64,000 bases of DNA from Siphlonurus alternatus. Taxonomy: Eukaryota > Arthropoda > Insecta > Ephemeroptera > Siphlonuridae. How positions within the stretch are numbered: the first letter of the stretch is position 1; each line of letters begins with the position of its first letter. This document shows positions 11,901-25,756 of this stretch, piece by piece. A program made the translations under genes and the position numbers. The notes beneath the pieces are model-generated. The model was not told the origin of the DNA. It saw nothing but the letters and a program-made list of their open reading frames with translations, and ran no database searches. The stretch lies in assembly GCA_949825025.1 (NCBI GenBank), contig OX463780.1, positions 27,370,118 to 27,434,117 on the forward strand. Direction: 5' to 3'.

Positions 11901-14737
11901 TTATATCGATGATGCATTCCGATAAGTGCCTGCATGTAAACTTTGAACTATTAATTACAATAGATCCACTGACGTAAAATTTTCAAATCTCAAGACTTTA
12001 TAAAACTCAAAAAAGAGCCGTAGATATAAGCTGTGAAGCAACTTTTTATTTATTTTTAGAATTGAAATTCCAATACAATAGGGAATTTTTCACACATTTT
12101 TGGGTACATTTTATAAAGAATAAAAATAATTCCTTGTTACGTATGTAAAAAAGTAAAATCTTAAACATTCCATCATATTTTATTATGAGTTGACAGGATT
12201 CATGACATTATAAAGTTTATATAATAGAGATATTGTGTGAAGATCGATAGGGTGAATATTAACCTAGCAGCTGAAAATTATTAGCATGTATCAGATAACG
12301 TAATTTATAAACACAATTATGATCTGAATCTTAATTAATATTGAGCGGTATAAGGACTACCTGATATAATCTTGATGGTTTCTATTATGGCAACCTTTAT
12401 GGCTTTATACAATGTCAATATCAATAAATCGATGTGCATTATAGTGTATATTATAGTTTCAGTTAAAAGGTTATGATGAAGCAAATATTTTATGCATCTA
12501 CACACTAGCGCTATTTATCAACATCTATATGAGTAATTGGTAATTACCTAACTTGCCCTTGCTTAGCTTTATAAAGGAAAGTTAATATGCAAATTTTCAC
12601 AACTTCAATTAAATACTTTCGTAATAAAGACCATGTGAGGGTCGTACGTGTTTTATGGACAGTTTGTAGTTCAAAACTTTCAAAGGATGGAAGCATCCAT
12701 GGCATAAGCTTGCCAATGACCATATAATACGCCGTATATGCAATAGAGGCGAGAAAAAGTCATTCTCTGAAAATTTTGTCTGTGAACTGACAATAAGCAC
12801 GGACATTTCTAATTTAGTATTAGTTTACTCAGAATATCAGCTTCCAACCACGTATTATATCATACCTTATTCTATAGAAGAGATAGAAGAGCGCACGTTT
12901 CTTCGAGCGACGTTTGGAGCCGCGGGCATCACGCAAGTTGGGGGGAATAAGGGTTAGCTGACAATATATCTTTGTATCTTTTAATGTACGAGTTGATTAT
13001 CTATGGGAATACAGAACAAAATTATTTTCATTTTTGGGTCTACTTTTTCTTTTTTTTTTTTTTTTTTAGCTGCATGTAATTAGTTAGTTAATTTAAGATA
13101 AATTAGTAAAAACATATTTTGCTTCTTTGACAGTTGAGTACAATACACAATCATGCAGCTTGCTACCTCTTTTGTTTTTATGCAATCATGTATAACACCA
13201 CATTAATGTCAAACCTCACAATAGTCATTGTAAAACCATTATGATTTTTAAAATTTATTTTTATATTATCCAATTAAATAATAACAATAATATATAGCTA
13301 TAATATGGTAACATAATATATTAGATCATAAAAAGGAAATTTCAATGATACATGTATTGTTCTAATACTGATCGAATTTTCCTTCAAGTATAATGTGTAT
13401 ATTTCTTATTACATATTTGAATGCAAGATCTCGAATTATTTTTCATAATTTGTCAGTTTTTCAGTTTTTTTTTTTTAAATCCTGTAACCTGTAGCACCCT
13501 TAAAATCGTGCTGTAAAACGCTGTGACGTCATACTCATGTAAAACTCTTTCCTATGCGTGTATTATGATTGATTATGACCACCATGTGAATCTCGTCTCA
13601 CTACCACTAAACTTCTTTGGAGTAACATCATAATTATACTTTTAATATACTTAGCATCTCTCTCTTTCTCTCTCTCTCTCCTGCATCCTGCAAGTAGGTT
13701 TATTGCCCTTGTAAAATTGTACAAAAAGCATCAGAAAATTAATCTCATCAACACTACTTAAATGGAATAGTCAACAGGCCTGCATGAAATTTTTGAACCC
13801 ATTTAAGCCGATTATTTCAGCTTAAAGCGAACAGAACTGCTGCTAAAACCTGCTATAGAAGAACCCCCAAGAGCATTTATTGGCTTTGTATTAAAGTTTA
13901 CACACCTTGCACTCAATTAATTTTAAAACATAAGAGAGTATAGATAAAATATATTATATTTTATACTGATTACAATACACTTCTTTTTCAGTTTTATGTA
14001 ATTTAAATATTTGATAGTCTTATATATGTAATATTTTATTATATTAATTTGTAAAACTGTTACTAACTAACTTAGATTTTTAAAGTTAGAAATACCACTT
14101 TATTATATATGGAAATACCTTAGAGTTGTTTTATTTATTTAATTAAAAATATTTGAACAAGACGTAATTGGTAAATATTTTTTCCTTAAATATTTAAAAA
14201 AAAAACTTAAACCAAAACAAACAAGAAACTTTCTTAATTAAAAAAACTGAATAAAAAGTTGGTAAATACAATAATGCAGAATGTGGGTGTCTTAATAAGC
14301 TCTTAATTATTTACACTGGAAAGTATTAGGAAATATTACTCCAGGTGGGCTGCTATTGAGGAGCCAATTACGTATCATAAATTATGCTATATAGTAACCA
14401 TACTATTTACTGAGCTGCATCAACCTTGCAAACATTCATAAGTAAATTACGCATAATTTTTTTTTTTTTTTTTTTGTTTTTTTTTTTTTTTTGTTTTTTT
14501 GTTTTTATCCAAACCAGTTTTTTGTCGAGTTTTATCTTGTTCATAATTGAACCTTTAATTTATTACACCAATAATGAAAAGATAATATGAAAAACCGACT
14601 TTGCTTTACAAGAGCGTAAAATAAGTAAAATAGATCAATTTTATAGTGGTTTGTACTTTAATAAACTGCAAATGACGCTAGTTAACCATAAATTTAACCC
14701 ATCATTAAATGCAATCTGCTTAGAAGCATTCCAATGA
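11901..14737. other. AT-rich spacer with poly(T) and CT tracts
   Basis: No supportable gene. It contains a (CT)n stretch at about 13656-13680, a poly(T) run at about 13050 and a long interrupted poly(T) at 14459-14507. A 65-codon minus-strand frame at 12609-12806 shows no recognisable domain. Confidence 0.45.
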
Positions 14738-15047
14738 AGTATTGTCCTCCATTTTTTTTATTGCAGAAATGGATAGAGGGTGCAAAGTTATGCTACCCTG
14801 ATTTTTTTCAGATTTTTTTGAGACCTGGAACTATTTTTAAAAAATTATTGAAAGTCCTTTTTGTGACGTCACGCGGCGGCAAGTCCTATCTTTTTCTTAA
14901 GGAGCGGTGTCTCGTGACGTCACGAAAAGGACTTTAATAATTTTTTAAAAATAGTTCCCGGGCTCTAAAAAATCTGAAAAAAATCAGGGTAGCATACCTT
15001 TGCACCCTCTATCCATTTCTGCAATAAAAAAAATTGAGGACAATACT
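14738..15047. mobile_element. Foldback MITE, variable-centre family
   Basis: A 310-bp palindrome (AGTATTGTCCTC... mirrored at the right end). The arms contain TTTTATTGCAGAAATGGATA and CTATTTTTAAAAAATTATTG. The centre is GC-richer and carries GTGACGTCAC on both sides. It shares arm sequence with 37369-37700 and with the partial copies at about 31700-31985 and 36905-37190, but the termini and centre differ. Confidence 0.78.
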
Positions 15048-16520
15048 CTATTAACCTTAGATCGAAAAGTAAAAAATTAAATATAAATAATAATTATAAA
15101 TATTTATTTTATACTGAATCTTCTTAATATAACATCTATTTTTTTAAAATCAATAAAATTAATTAAAATACTACAATTAAACAAAATAAAAATCATAAAA
15201 TAAACAAAATATTTAATTAAGGAAATGGTATACTCTTCATAACATCAGATACTCATATTTCCACTCTACCATCGTATTTATACTCTTTTGTGTTTGTGTC
15301 ACTTGTGCCCCCTATGACTGCATGGCCAAATATTCAGTGCCTCGTGCGCCCTGGTATCGATTTATTTTAGGATTGGGTTTCATACTTTTAACAAAAGTCT
15401 TTATATACACTTCGTTGGTTTTTACTTTTTACTAACATAAGAAATTTAATTGATTCTGATTTCTATTGTTAGAGAAGAAATTTTCCAATTTATCTGCTTA
15501 TTTTTTACGTATGTTGTAAAGGAATAAAATAAAATTTTAGTTCAAGTTTGTTTTTTTACGGCAGCACAAAAAAAAAACATATTTTTTCTTACGTGGAACT
15601 GAAACAACACAAAAATTTTATGTTTATTAAACAAAAAATATTTCCAATCTTTCATCTACATCAATAGAAATTTTAGGTAAAATATTGTATTCTCAGTTTT
15701 TTGTTTTTAAACAAAACGTATCAAAATAATTAAAGTGCATGCTTCAATAAATAATGGTCGATATATGCTCAATAAATATAATGTCCTTAAAAGTTTGTAT
15801 TTCCAAACTGCTTTAGAAAAAAACAATTAAATTTTTATTTTAAGAACGGTTTGTTTTTTTTGTTCCTGAGGTATTACCAAATTCTAGCAGAGTCAGTGAG
15901 ATTTATATATAAGTTATTTTACAATATTATTATGGTTTTGTATGAAATAATTTCTTGGCACAAATATCTAATTTGTTAAAAGAAAACATAACTTATAGCA
16001 ATGTCACTTTCTGATATAAATATGTTAATTGGAACTGAAAGAAAAAACATCCACGATTTTTTTTATGATAATTTAAAATATACATAATTATACTACACAA
16101 GACTGTTACGATTATTCATTGAAATCAATTTACATAATTTATCTAATTTATTTTAAGGTTTATTTTTTTTTATGTCAAAAGCAGCTTACAAGTTAGTTTA
16201 AAATATGTAATAACACCCACGCTCTAATATTAAATTTGGCCTTTAATTCCTCAACAAAGCTTTGTTTTGAAAAACAAAACCAAAAATAATTTTTGGACAA
16301 AGGGATCCAATTTCATTTTCAATTTGCTAATGTCAAATTCTATTTCTGGAACTACCATGTAACAATGTTTGTAGGTAGAACGGTAGAACTAAAACTAATT
16401 AATTTTTTTACCTTCTCATCTTAATAACTATATACGAAACTTCTGATGGAATTCCATCAACATTAATCACCGTTTTCTTCTGAGAATAAAGCTAGCATCT
16501 AAAGCGACATGAGAAAGTGC
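15048..16520. other. AT-rich spacer
   Basis: No gene or clear repeat structure is visible. Confidence 0.4.
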
Positions 16521-16760
16521 ACGTACACCTTCAGAGACCCTGGTACACCTTAAGACAGCATGAACTTTACCATTGTCAGATTTGAGCTCCAACATACATA
16601 AAGACAGTGTTTTGTAATTTTAGGAGTCTAGTTATGAAGAGCACTTGCTATTAGTCTCGCTATCTCAAAGGGGTTCCAAGTTCGAATAAATTTCACTGAC
16701 TGGAGGACAATGCCCTCAAGTAAAATAGAAGTTAAGTTAGTGCTTTCCTGAAGTGTACGT
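16521..16760. repeat. Degenerate inverted-repeat element
   Basis: ACGTACACCTTCAGAGACC at the left is mirrored by TCCTGAAGTGTACGT at the right. Just inside the left end lies the motif GACAGCATGAACTTTACC, also seen in diverged form at 48188-48384 and 61130-61213. It is probably an old MITE family. Confidence 0.5.
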
Positions 16761-17373
16761 ATTGTTATATGTACAAGTTAAATATATAGTTATTATATTA
16801 ACATATTGTATCAGTTTCAATTTTCTTGAATAATATCATCGTAATGGCTGGATTTATAATGTTTATTTTTTCTTGTTACTTTCAAATCTTACCTGCATTG
16901 GTGTTCTATGAAAAACATCTGGTAAGAGGAAAGAAATTAGATTTATGATACTAATTTTGGAATATATAGTCCTGTACAATTATACTAGAATTTCAAATAT
17001 AAATTACTATACACAAATTAGGAAAACATAATCTTATCTCATGGCAGTCTATAATATTGAGGTATAGTAATTTTAAATAATTTTATATCTTAGTATATTA
17101 AAATCTATAAAAAAAAATAACAAACAAATTTACTCTTAAAAAAACTACTCTATAGAGAAAACACATTTATTCCTCCCTATAGCGCCCCAAATTTAATATT
17201 CAGAATATTTCAAAACCCACTCTTGCATAAAAAATAATCACCAAAATTTCGAATATAAAATATGATGTTAAACCTTTTTAATTAATTATTCTCATTTTGT
17301 GTCCATTTTATGAAAATCAAATTTTTTTTTAAATAAATCTAAAACTGAGGAAATGGAGAGCAATATTGAACAC

Positions 17374-17673
17374 CTACTGACTGTTATATTGAAGGTAAAG
17401 AAAATCGATGTATTGGAAAAAAATTGAGTTAAGGTAGAGAATGTGCCTCTGTGGTGAAGACAATCGGAGAAATCTCCCTGGAGAGAGAGGATTGTTTTGA
17501 GACGTCAACGCCGACTTTCCTATTTCCTGATACGTTTGACCGTATACCAATAAGATGAGCAAGATTGAAGTGAGAACGGTCTTCTTTTTATCGCCAGATA
17601 TTGCGTCTAGAACTGACGTGACTGCAAATTGTGAACTAAACTGAGATTTGTTTTCAATATCAAACATCACCAT
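17374..17673 (-). CDS. Unrecognised 99-codon open reading frame
   Basis: One of the longest reading frames outside obvious repeats. It starts at an ATG (17671-17673), and an in-frame TAA lies a few codons upstream. It has a hydrophobic run (TVLTSILLILLVYG) at about residues 32-45 and otherwise polar sequence with no domain I recognise. Chance frames of this size are expected in 64 kb, and I see no splice or promoter context. I list it only as a weak candidate. Confidence 0.12.
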   Translation of the reverse strand: MVMFDIENKSQFSSQFAVTSVLDAISGDKKKTVLTSILLILLVYGQTYQEIGKSALTSQNNPLSPGRFLRLSSPQRHILYLNSIFFQYIDFLYLQYNSQ

Positions 17674-18358
17674 TGGTTTCACTTGTTATTTTGATTGCCT
17701 TTTCTTTCATAGCATTTCGTGCACGGTTAGGTGTGCATTTGACATGACATGATGCGCAATAATAATATGTAATTTTCATACCTAAGAACTATATAAAGAA
17801 TAATAATCAAAATTAATAAAATGAAAAGTCGTAGTTTGCACTAAAAACATTATTTTTTTATTTTATTAAATCTTTCATAGGCTGAAAATACAATACAAGA
17901 AAAAGAACAAAATAAATAGACAAATAATCAATCCCTTGGTGCTTTTTAAACTATATTATAATATATAACGAAGCAATTTTCTTTAATTGCACATTTTCAC
18001 TGCACTATAATTTGCCCCTGATATTTAGATGATGTCACATGTTAGTGCTTTGTTCCTGAAAACGTGTGACTCTTCTAACAGAGTAAAGTGGCTTTTTATC
18101 TAAACAAGCCTTCTCTCGTGATGTAGTAACGGCAACGTAAAAGAAGTTCTTTACTGTGTGAGATAAATAATAAAAGAGGAAGTTGCAATTAAGCTAAATG
18201 TCATGGAAACTTTAAAATAGCAGGCATTAAGATTAAGCTATTTCGGTAATTAATTTGATACAAGCTATTTATTCTTAGGTGAACTACATTTTTTTAAATC
18301 AGTATTGTTAAGTATTTTTATAGGAATTATACTGTAAATGATAACTTTAATAAATATG

Positions 18359-18499
18359 ATGGTGCGATTTACGAAGTAGTTAGATATTAGATAGATTTTT
18401 AACCACGTTTAACTGGGTGGTTTAACAAAACATGTAAACCAGGTATAGTTAAACGTGGTTATATAGAAACCTGGCTAACTATTTCGTGAATCGCGCCCA
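18359..18499. mobile_element. Foldback MITE (ATGGTGCGATTTACGAAG family)
   Basis: The left end ATGGTGCGATTTACGAAG is mirrored by TTCGTGAATCGCGCCCAT at the right. The inner arms ACCACGTTTAACTGG and CCAGGTATAGTTAAACG pair. A relative lies at 46019-46161. Confidence 0.7.
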
Positions 18500-21400
18500 T
18501 GTTGTCTTAAAAAAGATATATAATTAATAATTACTTTAAGCAAGGAATGTTATTGTTTATTTTATTTTAAATAATTACATTCATAATTTAAATTACACAA
18601 TCAATATAATTGATGTAATTAAACTAAATATTATGAAAAAAGAGCACGTATAATATGATTAAAATAGGTTGCATAAAAAATAATTGTGTGCCCTTTATTA
18701 CATGTAACTAAGTTGTACTGAAAAAGTTTTATTAATTAAAAATAGTATAATGTTATAGATTTTGAATAGCTTATTTATTGGTTACAGATTTGTTTTTCAT
18801 TCTATAGCATTGATTGTAGCATACATTTTAGACTAGAAATTAAAATTTAGCATCAAATCTCGATCGTTTTAAATCCGACAATATTTATAAAATCCATTTA
18901 AAATTCATTCTCTAGGTTAAAATATTTGCTAAAAATACCATGGTTGTGAATACACACTTTACTGTAATAGCTGTTTTAATAAATACATTTAAATATACAC
19001 GAACTGATTATAATTATTTCCACTGTTAATTGCAATGACAAGTTTAATTATGTTTATTTCAGCGCAAAGTTGTTTCCCTTATACGTGACCAATGAGAATA
19101 ATTTACATAGTAATTGAAGTTTATTATTGGTACTGATTGTTTATTACATTAAATATCGTAATAATCTTAATACTTGTTATACTTCTAAATTTTAGTGTGT
19201 GTTTTTTTCCTAAGAAGTATATTGTATACTTAATATTAAATTACATTCATTGCTTCTCAGAATTCTACAAGTTTATAATGACTGTTGTATCCTAACAAAA
19301 AGTTTACAAATATTTATTTTCTAGAAGAAATATAATATAAAGAAAAATATGAAGTGAAAAGACTGAAAAGCATTCATGAAATACAATTTGAACACCAACA
19401 TGTTTTATTATGTAATTTTTTCTACGAATATCGCTTCGCATTTTAAAAGTTCACTGAGCCGGAAGAAAAATAAAATCAGAGTAGTGAGACATATTTGTAC
19501 ACAGTTAAAAAATAAAATTTAACATTTATATTTGAATTTACAAAACATCCAGAAAGCTGTTAAAAAAACTTATTGGAGCAGAACAGAAGCTTTTTTAAAC
19601 TCCCACTCATTGCGAGAAAAATTAAGCTTTTATATTGAACAATTGAACACTGAATTTAGATTAGAAAATATGAAACAAATACGTTAAATTTGAAATATTC
19701 AAGATATCGATTTATTCCAAGATTATTTAGCCAATAAAGGCAATAAATTGCCAGCAATCTGATATGTTGATTTCAAATTTAAGGTACAGATTTGGTTACA
19801 AAGAGTGGGACTGGGTAATTAATGTAGCACCTCGATCGGTACTGTTTCAGTATCACTGTTTCTGACTCCAGTTGTATGTACAGTCCTGGACAGTAGGAAC
19901 TTTACCCATGCCTGATTTACTGTAGTTAAAGACTTTAGAGAGAAAGATATACAACTTAAAAATTTTGGAAAAGCTAAGAAAAGCACACAGTCTAAAAATC
20001 ACAAATAATTTTAATTCATCACACCTCCTTTATCAGCTGCGTTCCAACGATCACAAACAAAGCCAACGTGGACATTAATTTTGATTTTGACGGTGAGCTG
20101 ACAAATAATATTTTTATTCTAAAATCGTGACGTGTGTTGAACAAAAATCATGTTTTAAATAAAAATTTAAGCTGTAGTAAATATAATTTGAAAAAGCACT
20201 TTATTGTATTGTAACATTTTCTTTGTAAGCAATTACAATGAATGCATGCGATTCCCAATGATAATATAAAATCAGACTTATATTTATATAAAAATATTTT
20301 AATCCATTATACAAAAATTAAACCAGTATATTATATAGCATATAAAGTTGTGGAAAAAATAAAAAGAAGTTTGCATTATATAATAATAAGAATCACTCTA
20401 TTAAAAATAAGTCCATTTAATTCTAATATTAGCAATTGTATGCATATTTCATAACAATAAAGCCTCTCTGCGAGCCCTTTTCCAAACCTATTTGAGCAAT
20501 TAATTTCTCAAAAAAAACATACGAAATGCGCAATTATGTATAAATAATGCTGTATCATAAAAACACAATCCTTTTTTAATTAAGTGTATAGTAAATATTA
20601 TATTTTGATTTTTTTTAAATGCTATAAAATGACAACGACTATATACAAATAGTTCTTGATAAAATGATACTGTTATCTTAATTGTATATATTATTACGAT
20701 AAAGAATTTTGTTATTTGCTGATATTATTATTATCATTATTTGTGTTCTCTTTACTAAAAATACCTGCATGCTTCCCACGTATAGTAAATAAGAAATTCT
20801 CAATAAACAGCACGTTTTTTTTCTTCTTATTTTATATTTTTTGTATGAATTCTTTATAAAATTTAAAAAAATTATGAATAAGGACTTATCGTTTAAAAAA
20901 ACATATTTTCCCCTTTCCCTTTCTTTTTTTTTCTCTTTTTGCCAATTAAATTAACAACATTGCTACCCACGCAGCGCAGCAACTGTTTTATATTAATATA
21001 TATATATATATATACATGATATAATTTAATATTTTTAATATCCCAGGAAGGGAGTGAGTTAAAATAAAAAAAACACAAAAAAACAAACACAGTAAACGCT
21101 GTCGCGGAATGTAATCAAATTTTTACTCATTAATTGGTTCTGCGAAATCATAATAATTGCTTTCTCACTTTTTAAGGATTAATATAATATATTTTTGTTT
21201 CTGGCATTCATGTTTACATTTTTTCTCGTTTAATTAAAAGAGAATGCAGTTTATTTTTTATCACTCCTCCCTGCTTCCTCCTTTTATTAATGCAAGAGTA
21301 TATGAAGATATACTGTTTTTTTTTTTTAATTTGGCATGAATATTTAATTATTAATTTGAATTTAAAACTGTATAGCACATTTTATGATAAATTTTGGAAT

Positions 21401-23201
21401 AATTTTCTATAATGTAATCTATTTTCTGGTAATGGGTGCAATGCAAATAATGAATAAGTAAATTAAAGTAAAAGTAATTTTAAATTGAATGAAAGAAACT
21501 TGAAAATGGATTCCTGTGAAAATAAATATTTGCTTTGTGAAATAATTAAAGTTTGCGTTAACACACAGACGTGAATTTATCTCATAGCACTGTGGTTATG
21601 AAGAGGGAGGGCCGAGATCATCTTGTTAATGGTGCACGATAAACCCGATATCAACAAGGTTTATTACAGACTCATGTAACATTAATTTTGGACCAAATTA
21701 TCTGAAACTGGAAACTGTTGCCGTCGCAATTCACTAAAGCATTATAAATTGTAATTGCAAATGAGTAGCTCACCACATTTAAATTTCAAATCAAGGACCA
21801 TTTTAAATGCTGTATTATTTTAATGTGTCTATTTAGCGGTTTGTATTAACAACTCAGTTTAGTGATTAATTTAAAACAAACTTATCACAAATGCACACTC
21901 TAACAATATATTTTACCAACAAATATACATTCTGTCCATGTTTAATTAAAACACTTAGTGAAAATGCTAATTAAAATATTGTCTGAATATAAAATTATAT
22001 AAGTAATTATTTTAATGTCTGATATGTTATATTGTGTATCCTCTAATATTTTTGAAGTATATTTGTAACTTTGTTATTTTTACAAAAATTTTAGTCTTTT
22101 AAGCTTTTAAGCCTTATATGTTCTGGAAGAAAATTTGCTTTCTGCATGATTTAGAACTTTGACAAACATTTTATCCGGTAAGCGGAAGTGGCAATTTTAG
22201 TTAAAATTGAGTAACTTCCGGGAGTAAACTATTAGGCTTAATAGAATGTATGAAGAATGTGCCCTCTTTTGTGTTTATTAAAAGATTTTTTAAAAGAAGG
22301 CACATTTTTGCATTATTAGGGAATTTTGAAAACGATGCGTCGTTTGCGCACTTGTTGTAAAATTTTAAAAATTCATTTTATAAAAAATATCTACCAATTA
22401 TAATATTATAATTTCATAAATTATTTGCTATAGTTTTTGTTTTATAATTATTATTTAAATTTATTTAAATTATTAATTTAATGAACACAATTTGTAATAT
22501 ATTTCATCAGATGACCGTTTTAATATTATACTTAAATATTAATATCATGCTAATCATGATAATGTACACGAAGATGCCAAATAAACACTGAAACAGTGAG
22601 TTTCAAAGCATTTTCATGTAGCAAGTTAATAGAGAAATATTAGTTAATTAAAAATAACAATGAATATATTGTCATATTACTGTGAAAATAAAATTAATAA
22701 GATCGTGAAACATTTTTGTATGACTTGACGTCACCACATGTATTGTGTGCGTGTGTGCGTCGTGAGAATGATATCAAAGTTTTCGCATTAAACTCGTCAA
22801 CTTGATACCACTAATTAAACACAACGTTCTCAGGTTTATACAACATTTGAGCCTAGTAGTTACGTTGTTAACAAAGCTATTATACGTAATGCGTCATGTG
22901 GATCATGGCATTCATAATATTATCATGTTTGATATAAGGTAGTTAGTTTATAAGGAAAACAAAGAATTGGGAAGAAAACACACTTACCAGTTAGAAATAA
23001 TATTCTGAGAAAATCATTTTTATCTAAACGTTATGATATGAATACCGCAAGATGTACTTATTAAATTTTAATATAGTAAAGTTAATAAGTTTAAAATCAT
23101 GCTTACGATTTTATCACTGATTTTTTACATATTTTTTGATGACATGTAGGTAATTAAAAGAAAAAAAAAGAGTACATATTAGTGGTTTATAGGTATAGAC
23201 A
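18500..23201. other. AT-rich spacer
   Basis: No supportable gene. Only short (TA)n runs (about 20996-21014), a short hairpin at about 22174-22230 (GCGGAAGT...ACTTCCG) and homopolymer tracts are seen. Confidence 0.4.
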
Positions 23202-23209
23202 GGCGCAGA

Positions 23210-23369
23210 TCCAGGAAAAAAATTCGGGGGGGGGGGGGCTGCCTCCATAAGGCCAATGTTAAAAAAAATTGGAGTCTGGGAAATGCCTATATTGCCCATG
23301 TTAAATCCAAAATTTGAGGGGGGGGGGGCTGCAGCCCCTCCAGCCCTCTCCCCCCTAGAGCAGCGCCTG
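23210..23369. mobile_element. hAT-type MITE, copy 2
   Basis: Starts CAGGCGCAGATCCAGG, ends GCAGCGCCTG, and shares its whole body with copy 1 at 457-620. The flanking 8-mers GGTATAGA (23202-23209) and GGTATATA (23370-23377) differ at one base, as expected for an ageing 8-bp duplication. Two long G-runs lie inside. Confidence 0.85.
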
Positions 23370-23377
23370 GGTATATA

Positions 23378-24677
23378 CATATCGCAAGCTAGGGCGTTAA
23401 AAAATATCTAGAAAAAAAATAATAATATACAAAACTAAGGTTCTCCATCGAAATATGTAAAATAATATACAGGTTATAGTGGCGAGGTATACATAAATTT
23501 TCATTAAAACAGCCACTGTATACATGAAATTAAATTTTAATGTTTAGGTGATACATTTTGAAAGGTGTTGCCACTTTCTGAATTAGATCCCTCTCTATAC
23601 TAGAAAATTAATTCTACTCTCGTGAAAATCAATAACTCCAGTTTCTATACAGAAAAATAAATTGGCTCCTCTCTTCTCCCTTTTCCTCACCGGAACGTGC
23701 TGTTGAAAGATGCAATGTTGAGTGGCAACAAAAATCTCTCAGGTAATTTCAACGAATTCCGGTAATGATACGATATAAATGTAGAGGTATATGATACGAT
23801 ACCTGCATCATACATGCCTATTATCAATCTTGTTTATTTGAAAAGTAACTGGGACTGGATTAAGAGTGAGTGAAAACAGGAAATATTGTTAAACATGCAA
23901 TATATAATTTATTATTATTAGAAAATATCGTAATATTGAATTGATTTCAAATTAAATAACAAAATTCAAATTTTTGCATCATATTAACAGTCGTAATATA
24001 ATGTAGATTTAAAATAGGTACTTGTAGATATAGGTACTTTTGGCCTTTATATTTTGTAAAAAAAAAAAAAAAAAATGAGAGAATCGAGTTTAATAATGTT
24101 TGGCAATTTGTTGAAAACCTAAAAAAAACGAAAAATGATTTTTAATTCTTCTCACAAATAAAAAAAAAAAAAAAAAAAATGTTCTTAGGAAAAATTCTAA
24201 AAAGGAAAATTTGTTGGAAGGTTCATTTTTTCATGTTCTCGTAGCTCATAGCTCATATGAATATTTTTTTTCATTAAAAACGTCAAAAATGTTAAAAAAT
24301 TAAGTGTTGTTAATTAAAGGATGAGTATTACTTTGCAAGTAGTTCGCACGCTAGATTTTCACTGAATGAGAGATTCATCTCTTCAGAACTATTGCTTGAT
24401 GCTACGAGCCGATTTGCTGAATGTCATGAGTCAAAAATCAGCTAAAAAATATGTCTGAAGTAAAAATTTATCAACTTCGTTCATTTACGTTGCATACAAA
24501 TTTTATATATTTTATGAAAAATACCGAGAAATTATTATTATGGTACTCTGTAAAGCATTTTTAAAGAGAATGCCTTATAACCCGTTAAAAATAATTGGAT
24601 TTTTTTTTACTATTCTGTGTTAGCTTTAATGCAAAAATATTCAGCTGTTTTTTCAAGGTTTAGAAACCTTGTAACGT
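23378..24677. other. AT-rich spacer with poly(A) runs
   Basis: No gene. Poly(A) tracts lie at about 24058-24075 and 24161-24179. Confidence 0.45.
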
Positions 24678-25714
24678 CCCACACAGCACACAATGGATAT
24701 TTTTTAGATGATATCTAGATATAATCTGTATAGAACTTTTTACTTATCTAAAAATTATATAGATATTATCTATGAACTTTCATGGATATTTTCTAGCTAA
24801 ATGTCCTCTATTTTTTGGATAAAGTTATCTTGTTAATATCTTATCCTATAATTATACAGTTTTTATCTAGCTATATTATCCTCCTATATATACTATGCTT
24901 CTATTTTTAAGTAAAAACACACATAATAATTTAATTTAACATACATTTTTATTATTTATAACATTTCTCAATCAACATACATTATAGGAAATTTTAAAGA
25001 ACTTGTGATAAATCATCATACATGTAGAATGATAAAAGAATAATATTATATATGACAAAATTGGTTCTCATTTCTTAACAAAACTTAACTGCTGCTGACA
25101 TATTATAACATAAACACATATATTATATAATACTGTATGCATATTCATTAATATTTCAATATATTTTAATAATTATAATATTAAATGCATAGAGTCATTG
25201 CATGCATGGCATACAGTATAACAAATTCCATATAAAACAATTAACTGTATGCATACAGTATGCATTATATATGTTTTGTTTTAATTTATTAAAAAAGTAA
25301 AAGAACCTTAATTGAGCAATACAGATGTACTATATTATTATAAATATGCAAGAGTATATAAAAATACAAGGAAAACAACTGCAATTTAGTATGCATACAT
25401 TAAAAATTATCTCACTTATTCATTTTAAAAACATATTATACACACTGTTCTCCCTACTTGCTTGGCTTCTTTTGCTGGTCAGCATTGCTGATCTGTAGTG
25501 ATGATCTGATGATATTGCCCATTACAGCTGGCTGCAGTTTTCAGGAACCAATATGTTGCACTATATAATTTATGCCATGGGTTATAGATAAGCTGGGTCT
25601 AGGTATTGGATGTTGTCATGTCTGCACCCCTGTAAAGTAAAAAAAAACAAAACATATAAACATCACTATTTTTATGTTTATGCTGCTTGCAGAATGGCTG
25701 CATTTTGGTCATTA

Positions 25715-25756
<42 letters not shown>

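Noticed and set aside
11255..11925. Frames of 128-165 codons in unit A' (three copies)
   Set aside because: Differences between copies are largely amino-acid changing, frames are open on both strands, and the longest frame runs past the element end.
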